Shown here: piece by piece, positions 26,879 through 35,258 of the stretch
How the letters are laid out: each line of letters opens with the position of its first letter
Numbering within the stretch: the first letter of the stretch is position 1
NCBI RefSeq assembly: GCF_030684895.1
Contig: NZ_JAUXXP010000086.1
Span: forward strand, 46,294 to 110,293
DNA: 64,000 nt
Origin: Pseudomonas sp.
GTDB lineage: Bacteria; Pseudomonadota; Gammaproteobacteria; Pseudomonadales; Pseudomonadaceae
Direction of reading: 5' to 3'
Notes under the pieces: generated by a model
Told to the model about the DNA's origin: nothing
What the model saw: only the letters and a program-made list of their open reading frames with translations
Database searches by the model: none
Program-made: the position numbers and the translations under genes

Positions 26879-27646
26879 CTATTTAAGGCTGCCCGCGAGA
26901 AACTGCTGCAGACGCTCAGACTTGGGCTGGGCCAGCACCTCGCGCGGGCAGCCGCTTTCTTCGACGCGGCCTTGATGGAGAAACAGCAATTGGTTGGACA
27001 CTTCGCGGGCAAAGCCCATTTCGTGGGTGACCACCACCATGGTGCGGCCTTCCTCGGCCAGGTCGCGCATGACCTTGAGCACCTCGCCAACTAGCTCCGG
27101 GTCCAGCGCCGAGGTCGGCTCATCAAACAGCATCACTTCAGGCTCCATCGCCAGGGCGCGGGCGATGGCCACGCGTTGTTGCTCACCGCCGCTCATATGT
27201 GCGGGGTAGGCGTCCTTGCGATGGGCGACGCCGACTTTCGCCAGGTAGTGTTCGGCTTTCTCCCGGGCGTCCTTCTTGCTCATGCCGAGCACATGCACCG
27301 GTGCTACCATCACGTTGTCCAGGGCGCTCATCTGCGACCACAGGTTGAAGTGCTGAAAGACCATGGCCAGGCGTGAACGCATGCGTTGCAGCTGTTTGGC
27401 ATCGCTGGCTTTGAGCGCGCCGCTGGCTTTGCTTGGCTGCAGTTTCAGCTCTTCGTTATTAAGCAGGATGCGCCCGCTGTGCGGTTGCTCCAGCAGGTTG
27501 ATGCAGCGCAGGAAGGTGCTCTTACCCGAGCCGCTGGAGCCGATGATGCTGGTGACATCGCCGGCTTTGGCCGTCAGGGACACGCCCTTGAGCACTTCAT
27601 GGGTGCCATAGCGTTTGTGCAGGTTGTCGATGTGCAAGGTGTACAT
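26879..27646 (-). CDS. HisP/AotP-type ABC transporter ATPase
   Basis: A 255-residue polar amino acid transporter ATPase. Walker A is SIIGSSGSGKSTFLRCINLL, the signature is HMSGGEQQRVAIARAL, Walker B is VMLFDEPTSALDPE, and the H-loop is VVVTHEMGFAREV. Family members energise uptake of histidine, arginine, lysine or ornithine. Gene order (binding protein, two permeases, hydrolase, ATPase, regulator) indicates that it powers uptake of the beta-Asp-Arg dipeptide or its arginine part. The ATG at 27646 is chosen; upstream codons lack homology. Confidence 0.93.
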   Translation of the reverse strand: MYTLHIDNLHKRYGTHEVLKGVSLTAKAGDVTSIIGSSGSGKSTFLRCINLLEQPHSGRILLNNEELKLQPSKASGALKASDAKQLQRMRSRLAMVFQHFNLWSQMSALDNVMVAPVHVLGMSKKDAREKAEHYLAKVGVAHRKDAYPAHMSGGEQQRVAIARALAMEPEVMLFDEPTSALDPELVGEVLKVMRDLAEEGRTMVVVTHEMGFAREVSNQLLFLHQGRVEESGCPREVLAQPKSERLQQFLAGSLK

Positions 27647-27666
27647 GGCAGTGGATTCTCTTGTTG

Positions 27667-28779
27667 TTAGTCGGTAAGCAGGCGGCCCTGGCGAATCGGC
27701 TGCGCGCCTGCGACCTTGGCCAGCCACAGGCCTGGCTGGGCATAGCGCAGGCGTTCGCGGGCGTAGAGGATTCCTGAGGTGGTGGCATGCACCACGGAGT
27801 GCTGATCGCTCAGCGGGTCGATCACCTCGAACAACGGATCACCGATATTGACCCGCGCGCCCAGCGGTTGCAGAAAACTCACCACGCCGGGATGCGGCGC
27901 ATAGGCGTACTGCGCGCCGGCAAAGGGCGTGGCTTCGCAACAGGTGAACGGCGCGGCGGGCCAGTCGCCGCTGATCAGGCCTTGGCCGGCGAAAAAGCCG
28001 AGAATATCGTCGGCACTGTGCTGCGCCTGCGTGCGCTCGGTGTCGGCCATGCCGCGCAGCTCGATGGTGGTCGCCATACAGGCCAGTGGAATCTGCGCCT
28101 GCGGGTAACGCTCGGCCAGGCGCAGCCAGGGTACGGCGCAGGCTTCATCGAAGGAGTTGCCGCCGCTGTCTTCAGCCAGCAACACCGCGCCGGCGCGCAA
28201 GCGGGCGGCCAGTGGTTGCAGGTTTGGCCAATGCTGCGGCAAGGCGTAGAGCAACATGATCGACTCGAAATCACAGTGCAGGTCGAGCACCAGATCCGCG
28301 TCGCAGGCCTGTTGCAGCAGCAGGCGGCGCAGACCGTCCAGCTCCGATCTGGCGGGCGGCAGCGCGGCAATGGCCTCAATCATCAGGCTGCGAATCAGCG
28401 TCACGTTGGCCTGGGCGTCGTCGCCCAGGCGGCCTTCCAGCCGTGGCGCGATCAGCTCAGCCAGCGCAGGAAAGTCGCGGTTGAAGTTCTGCCCACTGGC
28501 CAGGTCGAAGCGGCCCTGATGGGTGGCCTGAAACATCTGCCCCAGGCCAATCGGGTTGGCTACCGGCACCAGTTCGATTACCCCGTGAAGGCGGCCCTGT
28601 TGCTCTAGCTCTGCCAGGCGGCGCTTGAGCTCCACCGCCACGCGCATACCCGGCAGCTCATCGGCATGCAGGGAGGCCTGGATATACGCCTTACGCGGGC
28701 CGCTGCCAAAACGAAACACCGAAAGCCGGCGTTCCGTGCCCGCCGTGCTCCAGGGCAGCTGGTGCTGAATATGTTGCAT
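27667..28779 (-). CDS. cphZ: AstE/AspA-like zinc hydrolase, CphZ-like cyanophycin dipeptidase
   Basis: A 370-residue M14-type zinc hydrolase of the succinylglutamate desuccinylase/aspartoacylase class. Zinc ligands are in ASLHADELPGM (His and Glu, about residues 36-46) and VLDLHCDFES (His); NFNRDFP is substrate-binding by analogy. The C-terminal half has a beta-barrel-like extension (HPGVVSFLQPLGARVNIGDP, then LFEVIDPL). True AstE sits in arginine succinyltransferase operons; none of those genes is here. I recall that an enzyme of this type, CphZ, cleaves cyanophycin-derived beta-Asp-Arg in Pseudomonas, and the flanking cyanophycinase genes fit. The symbol rests on context plus family, not on alignment. 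Confidence 0.75.
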   Translation of the reverse strand: MQHIQHQLPWSTAGTERRLSVFRFGSGPRKAYIQASLHADELPGMRVAVELKRRLAELEQQGRLHGVIELVPVANPIGLGQMFQATHQGRFDLASGQNFNRDFPALAELIAPRLEGRLGDDAQANVTLIRSLMIEAIAALPPARSELDGLRRLLLQQACDADLVLDLHCDFESIMLLYALPQHWPNLQPLAARLRAGAVLLAEDSGGNSFDEACAVPWLRLAERYPQAQIPLACMATTIELRGMADTERTQAQHSADDILGFFAGQGLISGDWPAAPFTCCEATPFAGAQYAYAPHPGVVSFLQPLGARVNIGDPLFEVIDPLSDQHSVVHATTSGILYARERLRYAQPGLWLAKVAGAQPIRQGRLLTD

Positions 28780-28788
28780 GGGGTTCCC

Positions 28789-29484
28789 TTAGTTCTTGCG
28801 CGGGGCCAGGTGAGCCAGCCAGCGGCCTTCTGCCAGCTTGAACAGGCGCACCAGGATAAAAGTCAGCACCAGGTAGAACAGCCCGGCGGTGATAAAGGCC
28901 TCGAATGGCATGTAGTAGCGCGAACTGACGGTGCGCGCCGCGCCGGTGATATCGATCAGGGTGACGATCGAGGCCAGCGATGTGGTGTGCAGCATCATGA
29001 TCACTTCATTGCTGTACTGCGGCAGCGCCCGGCGCAGGGCCGATGGCAGCAGGATGCGGCGGTACAGGGTGACGCGCGACATGCCCACGGCCCGCGCCGC
29101 CTCGATCTCGCCATGGGGCGTGGCTTTAAGGCTGCCCGCCAGGATCTCCGCCGAGTAGGCGCTGGTGTTGATGGCAAATGCCAGGCAGGCGCAGAAGGTG
29201 GCGCTGGAGAAGTACGGCCACAGCACGCTCTCTCGCACCGCCTCGAACTGCGCCAGGCCGTAATAGATCAGGAACAGCTGCACCAGCATCGGCGTGCCAC
29301 GGATTACATAGGTGTAGAGCCAGGCCGGACCGTTAAGCCAGGGCGTGCGCGACACGCGCAGCAGCGCCAATGGAATGGCCAGCGCCAGGCCAAGCGCGAG
29401 GGCGATAAACAGCAGTTTGAAGGTCACCAGTACGCCGCTGCCGTAGAGCGGCAGGCTGTCGGCAATCAATTGGAAATCGAGCAC
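28789..29484 (-). CDS. HisM/AotM-type ABC permease
   Basis: A 231-residue polar amino acid permease with about five membrane helices. It has the family opening LYGSGVLVTFKLLFIALALG, then RGTPMLVQLFLIYYGLAQFE, and the EAA loop AGSLKATPHGEIEAARAVGM with conserved glycine. It pairs with the permease encoded just upstream (15-base gap) to form a heterodimer. Confidence 0.92.
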   Translation of the reverse strand: MLDFQLIADSLPLYGSGVLVTFKLLFIALALGLALAIPLALLRVSRTPWLNGPAWLYTYVIRGTPMLVQLFLIYYGLAQFEAVRESVLWPYFSSATFCACLAFAINTSAYSAEILAGSLKATPHGEIEAARAVGMSRVTLYRRILLPSALRRALPQYSNEVIMMLHTTSLASIVTLIDITGAARTVSSRYYMPFEAFITAGLFYLVLTFILVRLFKLAEGRWLAHLAPRKN

Positions 29485-29499
29485 GGTAGAAGGTCTCGC

Positions 29500-30204
29500 T
29501 TAGAGTTCGGCCAGGCGGGCGCCCACGGAGTAGCGTTTTTCCAGCAGACGCAGGGCCAGCAGGGACACAGTGGTAAGCAACAGATACAGCGCGGCAACCG
29601 CGAGGAAAAAGGTGAAGGGTTCGCGGGTGGCGTCGGCGGCGTTCTTGGCCTTGAACATCATGTCCTGCAGGCCCACCACGGAAATCAGCGCGGTGGCCTT
29701 GGTCAGCACCAGCCAGTTGTTGGTGAAGCCGGGAATGGCGAAGCGGATCATCTGCGGCACCAGAATCCGCCAGAACACCTGTATGCCGCTCATGCCGTAG
29801 GCCGCACCGGCTTCAGCCTGGCCTTTGGCAATGGCCATAAAGGCGCCACGAAAGGTTTCCGAGAGGTAGGCGCCGAAGATAAAGCCCATGGTGCAAACCC
29901 CGGCGATAAAGGGGTTGATGTCGATGTAGTGGTGGTAGCCGAGCAGCGGGGCCAGACGGTTTACCAGGTCCTGGCCGCCGTAGAAGATCAGCAGAATCAG
30001 CACCAGATCAGGAATGCCGCGAATAACCGTGGCGTAGCCTTCGCCGAGCAGTGCCAGCCATTTCAGCGGGGACAGGCGAAACGCTGCGCCAACCAGGCCC
30101 AGGGCAATTGCCAGGGTTATGGAAGTCAGGGCCAGACTGAGGGTCAGCCAGGCGCCCTCGAGAATGGTCGAGCCGTAGCCATGGAGCATGATGGGGTTCC
30201 TCAC
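29500..30204 (-). CDS. HisQ/AotQ-type ABC permease
   Basis: A 234-residue permease of the same class. It has LHGYGSTILEGAWLTLSLAL at the N terminus, VIRGIPDLVLILLIFYGGQD, and an EAA-type loop in SETFRGAFMAIAKGQAEAGA. The gene follows the binding protein by 78 bases and precedes its partner permease, so the three form a standard transporter operon segment. Confidence 0.92.
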   Translation of the reverse strand: MRNPIMLHGYGSTILEGAWLTLSLALTSITLAIALGLVGAAFRLSPLKWLALLGEGYATVIRGIPDLVLILLIFYGGQDLVNRLAPLLGYHHYIDINPFIAGVCTMGFIFGAYLSETFRGAFMAIAKGQAEAGAAYGMSGIQVFWRILVPQMIRFAIPGFTNNWLVLTKATALISVVGLQDMMFKAKNAADATREPFTFFLAVAALYLLLTTVSLLALRLLEKRYSVGARLAEL

Positions 30205-30282
30205 GCAGAGGCCGAGTGGCCTGCGCTACAACGAGAAAAAGGTGCCTCCCATATGGAGGCACCCGCAGTGCGTTAGCAGTAC

Positions 30283-31059
30283 TTACTTGCCGTAGATATC
30301 GAACTCGAAGTACTTGGCTTGCACGTCTTGGTAGGTGCCGTTGGCGCGGATTGCGTCAATGGCGGCGCTGATGCGGGCGGCGTTTTCGCTATCGCCTTTG
30401 CGCACCGCGATGCCGGCACCGTTACCGAAGTATTTCGGGTCGTTGAAGTCCGGGCCGACCAGGGCGAAACCCTTGCCTGCGTCAGTTTTGATAAAGCCTT
30501 CATCGATGTTGATGATGTCCGCCAGGGTGGCGTCCAGGCGACCGGAAGCCAGATCGAGGAAGGCTTCGTTCTGCGAGGCGTAACGCACCACCTCGATACC
30601 GGCTTTCTCGAATTGGTCGCTGGCGAAACGGTCGTAGGTAGACGCGCGCTGTACACCGACTTTTTTGCCTTTGAGGTCAACCAGCGGGTCCTTGATTTCG
30701 CTACCGGCCTTCATCGCCAGCTTGCCGGGGGTGTGGTAGTACTTTTTGCTGAAATCCACCGACTTCAGACGGTCTTCGGTGATCGACATGGACGACAGCA
30801 CAGCGTCGACCTTGCGTACTTTCAGCGAGGGGATCAGGCCATCGAATTCCTGCTCAACCCACTCACAGTTGACCTTCATTTCGGCGCACAGGGCGTTGCC
30901 GATGTCGTAGTCAAAACCGCTGATCTTGCCGTCAGGGGTTTTGAAGGCGAAGGGTGGGTAGGCCGCCTCGATACCGATGCGCAGGTTGTCCTGGCTGGCG
31001 AAGCTGAAGGTGCTGGCGGCGCTGAGCGCCAGAGCGCCGAGAAGTGCGATCTTGTTCAT
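30283..31059 (-). CDS. HisJ/LAO-type periplasmic binding protein
   Basis: A 258-residue binding protein with signal peptide ending SFA-S. The mature part opens with NLRIGIEAAYPPFAFKTPDG and DYDIGNALCAEMKVNCEWVE, and includes DAVLSSMSITEDRLKSVDFS, all typical of lysine/arginine/ornithine-histidine binders. It is the first gene of the operon and its promoter region is shared with the cyanophycinase gene on the other strand. A basic-side-chain pocket would suit arginine or a dipeptide ending in arginine; specificity is inferred. Confidence 0.92.
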   Translation of the reverse strand: MNKIALLGALALSAASTFSFASQDNLRIGIEAAYPPFAFKTPDGKISGFDYDIGNALCAEMKVNCEWVEQEFDGLIPSLKVRKVDAVLSSMSITEDRLKSVDFSKKYYHTPGKLAMKAGSEIKDPLVDLKGKKVGVQRASTYDRFASDQFEKAGIEVVRYASQNEAFLDLASGRLDATLADIINIDEGFIKTDAGKGFALVGPDFNDPKYFGNGAGIAVRKGDSENAARISAAIDAIRANGTYQDVQAKYFEFDIYGK

Positions 31060-31265
31060 CTTATTGACTCCTGATGGGGCGGTTTGGGTTAGTGCTAATC
31101 GTCATGCTTTAGCCTGCGATCAGCAGGTACTGCCTGCAGCGATGGCCTCGCCAGATGGCGCGGCGTGCAACCTGAAGCCTTGTGGGCTTCTGTTCGTTGC
31201 GGCCGGGCTAGGTAGGCCAGACCTGAGGTTTTAGTGTGGATATGTGTGACATGTTTATTTTCATA

Positions 31266-31294
31266 AAGCTACTTATTAGAAATATTTGTGTCAA
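31266..31294 (-). promoter_or_regulatory. Candidate sigma-70 promoter of the transporter operon
   Basis: On the minus strand TTGACA (31294-31289) is followed after 17 bases by TAGCTT (31271-31266). The -35 is consensus, the -10 is moderate. It lies about 200 bases from the binding-protein start, giving a long leader. Confidence 0.4.
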
Positions 31295-31430
31295 ATGCGT
31301 TCTGTCGGATAAATGGCTCAAGCCGCTCTAACGCGGCGGATAGCTGCTGGTGAAGATTTTTTTGGCACCGTTGGAACGGCCATATGCCAGCGCTAAAGGC
31401 TTGATCGGGTTTTCTTGTTGGTATATAAAA

Positions 31431-31453
31431 TTTCACAAAGCGAGATTGTGAAA
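31431..31453. promoter_or_regulatory. Operator-like palindrome, candidate RpiR site
   Basis: TTTCACAA-N7-TTGTGAAA is a perfect 8+8 inverted repeat 116 bases before the cyanophycinase start. Outer AAAT/ATTT words extend the symmetry with one base of slack. No second copy was found near the other genes of the locus. Binding by the RpiR-type regulator is inference. Confidence 0.5.
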
Positions 31454-31568
31454 ATTTAAATTCACAGCCGAAAAGCCAGGACTGGCGTGGTGTTTTACCT
31501 GCTGCAGGGAGGCGCTGACGGGACCGGAACACCGGCTCGCACGAGTTCTCATAACAAGAGCAATAACA

Positions 31569-33335
31569 ATGAAAAAGCAGCTGAACAAGCGCGTGGCGGT
31601 GGCCGCCCTGATCCTTTCCTGTGCAAGCTCAGCAGCCTTGGCTGAAGGGCACTTACTGGCCGTCGGTGGCATGCTGCGGGCCAGTAATTCGCCGGTGTAC
31701 GCCAAGTTCATCGAACTGGCGGGCGGGGAGAAAGAGGCACGCATCGTGATCATGCCAACCGCCAGCGGCAGCCAGAGTTCGAGCAAGCGCTTTATGAGTG
31801 AGCTGGTGGCGCTGGGCATCCCGGCCGAGCGCATCAGCATCGTCGGCATCGACAAGAGCAACTACCAGACCACCATGAATGACGCGGCCGTGGTCAAGCC
31901 ACTGGGTGAGGCCAGCGCGGTGTGGTTTGTTGGTGGCGATCAGGCGCGTATTGCTCGCGCGCTGTTTAATGCCGATGGCAGCCCATCATTGCTGATGCAG
32001 GAAGTGCGCAAGGTGTATGACAAAGGCGGCGTGGTCGCCGGTACCAGCGCGGGTGCCAGCATCCTCGGCGCGCAGATGCCCACTGCTTATGGTGTGGTTA
32101 TGGATACCCTGGACTTTGGCGTGGCCAGCAAGGCCGACCAGCGCGGCGCAGCGGTGCTGAAAGGCTCGGGCCTGTTCAGCGGCGGCATCATCGATCAGCA
32201 CCTCGACCAGATCGAAGAAACCAGTACCGGCCGCGCTGCGCGCATGGCCGCTTACCTCGCCGAGCAGAAGTCCACCCGCGGCTTCGGCCTGGATACCAAC
32301 ACCGCTATGTGGGTAAACCCCGAGGGCCAGGTGCAGGTGCTGGGCGAGGGCTACCTGACGGTGATGGACGCCAGCCAGGCCGAGAAAAAATTCGGTGTGT
32401 ACGGCACCCAGTTGAGCAATGTGCGCCTGGCCATGCTCGGTAACGGCGACCGTTATGACCTGGCCAACGGCAAGGTGCAGCCCGCCGAAGGCAAAGCCGC
32501 CATCGAGGCCGGCAACGAATACCTTGTGGGCAACCAGCTGATCACCGATCTGTCGGCCGTTTCGGCAATTGGCCGCGCGGTGCTCTATGGCCTGGCGGAT
32601 AACACCGCGATGCGTCAGGTCGGCCTGATGACCCGCTACAACCCGCTTAACGGCTACCACTATGGCTACCGTTTCGAGTTCAGCAAAACCGCTGACTTCA
32701 GTGCCCACAGCCAGTTCTACGATTCGCTGACCAACTACAGCGTCAACGGTGTGCGCCTGGATATTCGCCCGGTCAACGCCAACCTCGGCGACCCAGCGAG
32801 CAGCGCACCGAAAGATGCCGGCGCAGGTGCTGCAGGCGATGCGATTCGCGCCGTGAGTTTCCGGGGCCTGATGACCTTAAACGAGCAGAACGCCTTCGAG
32901 CCGCAGCGGCCGATCAGTCGCCTGGAGCTGGCCAATGCCCTGCAAATGACGCTCGCCGCAGAACCCAAGCTAGATGCACTGCCCAAACTCGCAGACATCG
33001 GCGCCGATGATCCGATGCGCGATCAGCTCAATGTGGTGCTTTCCAATGGCTGGATGACCAGCTCGGATGCCTTCGCCGGTAACCAGCCGGTCACTCGCAA
33101 GGAGTGGGCGCTGGCCTGCAAGGCGCTGGTGGAGCGTTATCAGGGCATCAGCCTGGCGAAAACCGCCGCGCTGACGGATCTCGCTGGCGTCGATAAAGCC
33201 TTCGCCGACGCGGCCAGCCTGACGGTGGGCGAGGGCTGGTTGCAGGCGGAGAAGGGCCGCTTCAACCCAAATGCATCGGTGACCCGAGCCGAAGTGGCGC
33301 AGACGCTGGCCAAGGTCAGTGGCTTGCTCAAGTGA
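31569..33335 (+). CDS. Secreted cyanophycinase-like peptidase with SLH-like C-terminal repeats
   Basis: A 588-residue exported protein. After the signal peptide (ending AALA-E) comes a cyanophycinase-type S51 fold: HLLAVGGMLRASNSPVYAKF, VWFVGGDQARIARALF, and the nucleophile serine in VVAGTSAGASILG (about residues 156-168). The FSGGIIDQHLDQ segment replaces the usual DTHFSxRGR motif found in the second cyanophycinase, so it is divergent. The last 160 residues hold three SLH-like units (FEPQRPISRLELANALQ, FAGNQPVTRKEWALACK, FNPNASVTRAEVAQTLA), unusual in this family and suggesting wall or polymer anchoring. Expected reaction: release of beta-Asp-Arg from cyanophycin outside the cell. Confidence 0.85.
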   Translation: MKKQLNKRVAVAALILSCASSAALAEGHLLAVGGMLRASNSPVYAKFIELAGGEKEARIVIMPTASGSQSSSKRFMSELVALGIPAERISIVGIDKSNYQTTMNDAAVVKPLGEASAVWFVGGDQARIARALFNADGSPSLLMQEVRKVYDKGGVVAGTSAGASILGAQMPTAYGVVMDTLDFGVASKADQRGAAVLKGSGLFSGGIIDQHLDQIEETSTGRAARMAAYLAEQKSTRGFGLDTNTAMWVNPEGQVQVLGEGYLTVMDASQAEKKFGVYGTQLSNVRLAMLGNGDRYDLANGKVQPAEGKAAIEAGNEYLVGNQLITDLSAVSAIGRAVLYGLADNTAMRQVGLMTRYNPLNGYHYGYRFEFSKTADFSAHSQFYDSLTNYSVNGVRLDIRPVNANLGDPASSAPKDAGAGAAGDAIRAVSFRGLMTLNEQNAFEPQRPISRLELANALQMTLAAEPKLDALPKLADIGADDPMRDQLNVVLSNGWMTSSDAFAGNQPVTRKEWALACKALVERYQGISLAKTAALTDLAGVDKAFADAASLTVGEGWLQAEKGRFNPNASVTRAEVAQTLAKVSGLLK

Positions 33336-33407
33336 TGACCTAAGTCGCTCAGCGCCGCCTTGTCCACGGCGCTGACTCCCTAATCCGCATTCAAGCAAGA
33401 GCCCTGT

Positions 33408-33731
33408 ATGCAAATCAGCAGGTTGGAATCGTTCGCCCTGGAAAAGCTGTTGCAGCCCCAGAGCAACCACGCATTAGTCGCCGCGCAGCCCACTTTGCGG
33501 GTGCTTGAGCGAGTGCAAACCGCAGCTGGCTTCTACTCGATTATCCAACTGCCGGCGAGCCTGCGGGCGCTGCAGGACCACACCGAGCTGGAATGGTCGT
33601 TCAAGCTTAAGCGATTGAAAGCAAAAGGTTATTTCGTTTGCTGGGCCGAGTCTGAAACGACTCTGTGCCTGGAGGCTGTGATCAGCAAGGGCGTGTGCCC
33701 GCCCGAACTGTCGCTGGAGCAGTTTGCTTAG
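33408..33731 (+). CDS. Small protein of unknown function in the cyanophycin locus
   Basis: A 107-residue cytosolic protein, not recognised. It has no signal peptide or membrane helix. Visible segments are LRVLERVQTAAGFYSIIQLP, LEWSFKLKRLKAKGYFVCW and LEAVISKGVCPPELSLEQFA, a mixed alpha/beta pattern. It lies 72 bases after the SLH-type cyanophycinase and 78 bases before the porin, so it is probably part of the same transcript. Confidence 0.7.
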   Translation: MQISRLESFALEKLLQPQSNHALVAAQPTLRVLERVQTAAGFYSIIQLPASLRALQDHTELEWSFKLKRLKAKGYFVCWAESETTLCLEAVISKGVCPPELSLEQFA

Positions 33732-33809
33732 CGCCAGTGCTGCAAGGAGTGCGTCGCTACCCGCGACGGATTTTCGAGATGTTCAATAAAAAAACCAATG
33801 GAGTAAGCC

Positions 33810-35090
33810 ATGAAAGTCGTAAAACTGAGCCTGATCGCCCTCGCGGTCGCCGCCGGCTCGCAATTTGCCGTTGCCGGTGAGCAGCAGGAGTCCAAGGGCT
33901 TTATCGAAGACAGCACGTTGAAGTTGCTTAATCGCAACTTTTACATGCAGCGCAACTACCTCAATAGCCAGCGCAACACCCGTGATGAGTGGGCGCATGG
34001 CATGCAGCTGCACTACTCGTCCGGTTTCACCCAGGGCACCGTCGGGGTGGGTGCTGATGCCTATGCCTATGGTGGGATCAAGCTGGATGGCGGTCGTGGC
34101 AGCCGTGGCAATGGCATCATGCCGGTCGACGGTGATGGCCGTATCGAAGACAACACCGGGCATATCGGTGGTGCGGTCAAAGCACGTATCTCTTCTACCG
34201 AGCTGAAGTTCGGTGAGCAGCGCCCCACTGCGCCGGTTTTCGCTACTGGCGATTCGCGTCTGTTGCCTGAGACTGCCACCGGCTTTCAGCTGTCGAGCAG
34301 TGAGATCGACAACCTGTCCCTTGAGGCGGGTCATTTCACCGCGATCAATCGCCGCAACTCGAGCAACTCCGATGGCGAGCTGACCAGCGAATACGCCGAA
34401 GTCGAAGCACGCAGCGTCGATTTCGTCGGCGGCACCTACAACTTCACCGACAACCTCAGTGTGGCGCTCTATGGCAGCGAAGCCGAAGACATCTGGCGTC
34501 AGTACTTCGCCAACGTCTACTACACCATCCCGCTGGCTGACGATCAGTCGCTGAACTTCGACCTGGTGGCCTACAAGACCGATGAGCAGGGCAAGGCGCT
34601 GGCAGGTGAACTGGATACCCTGACCTACTCGCTGAAAGCGGCCTACAGCTTCGGCGCGCACAAGCTCAGCCTGGCGTACCAGAAGGTCAATGGCGATGAG
34701 TTCTTCGACTACATCGGTGGCGACTCGATCTGGCTGGCCAACTCCGTGCAGTACTCCGACTTCAACGCCCCGAATGAGCGTTCCGTGCAGGTGCGTTACG
34801 ACCTGAACATGGCGAGCTTCGGCGTACCGGGCCTGAGCTTTATGGCGCGCTATATCAAGGGTGACCAGATCGATGGCACCAAGGCCGATCCGAATGGTGC
34901 CTTCGCCGGTTGGGCGGGTGATGACGAGAAACATTGGGAGCGTGATTTGGAGGCCAAGTACGTGGTGCAGTCCGGCGCCGCCAAGGACCTGTCCCTGCGT
35001 CTGCGCCAGGCCTCGCATCGCTCCACTGCGTTCGACAACGACCTAGACGAAGTGCGTCTGATCATCGAGTACCCGCTGAGCATTCTGTAA
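33810..35090 (+). CDS. OprD-family outer membrane porin
   Basis: A 426-residue OprD-type porin. The signal peptide ends AVA-G; then comes the family N-terminal signature FIEDSTLKLLNRNFYMQRNY, a 16-18-strand barrel pattern, YDLNMASFGVPGLSFMARYI near the C terminus, and the closing EVRLIIEYPLSIL. OccD members, including OprD itself, take basic amino acids and small peptides, which fits uptake of arginine or beta-Asp-Arg. Its place between two cyanophycinases and binding proteins supports this. Confidence 0.93.
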   Translation: MKVVKLSLIALAVAAGSQFAVAGEQQESKGFIEDSTLKLLNRNFYMQRNYLNSQRNTRDEWAHGMQLHYSSGFTQGTVGVGADAYAYGGIKLDGGRGSRGNGIMPVDGDGRIEDNTGHIGGAVKARISSTELKFGEQRPTAPVFATGDSRLLPETATGFQLSSSEIDNLSLEAGHFTAINRRNSSNSDGELTSEYAEVEARSVDFVGGTYNFTDNLSVALYGSEAEDIWRQYFANVYYTIPLADDQSLNFDLVAYKTDEQGKALAGELDTLTYSLKAAYSFGAHKLSLAYQKVNGDEFFDYIGGDSIWLANSVQYSDFNAPNERSVQVRYDLNMASFGVPGLSFMARYIKGDQIDGTKADPNGAFAGWAGDDEKHWERDLEAKYVVQSGAAKDLSLRLRQASHRSTAFDNDLDEVRLIIEYPLSIL

Positions 35091-35258
35091 GGCAGTCGCC
35101 GGCCGCTCATGCTGGTGAAGCGGCCGGTTGGTTATTCAAGGTCAGCTCCCATTGCTCCTTTGGCCTTAAGGCGCCCTGTGCGGCGCCTGTTTTCTCGGCT
35201 TGGAGCCTGGCCTCTGACCCCAGGCTGTCGCTTTGACAGCGCTTGCAAGGGGCACCGA

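Larger units (their letters stand above)
31060..31568. promoter_or_regulatory. Divergent control region of the cyanophycin locus
   Basis: These 509 bases are AT-rich towards the middle and carry no gene. They must hold promoters for the transporter operon (minus) and the first cyanophycinase (plus). A candidate minus-strand promoter and an operator-like palindrome are listed separately. Confidence 0.6.

Noticed and set aside
27667..28779. astE of the arginine succinyltransferase pathway
   Set aside because: None of astA, astB, astC or astD is nearby; the gene sits inside an ABC-transporter operon facing cyanophycinase genes, which favours a CphZ-like role.
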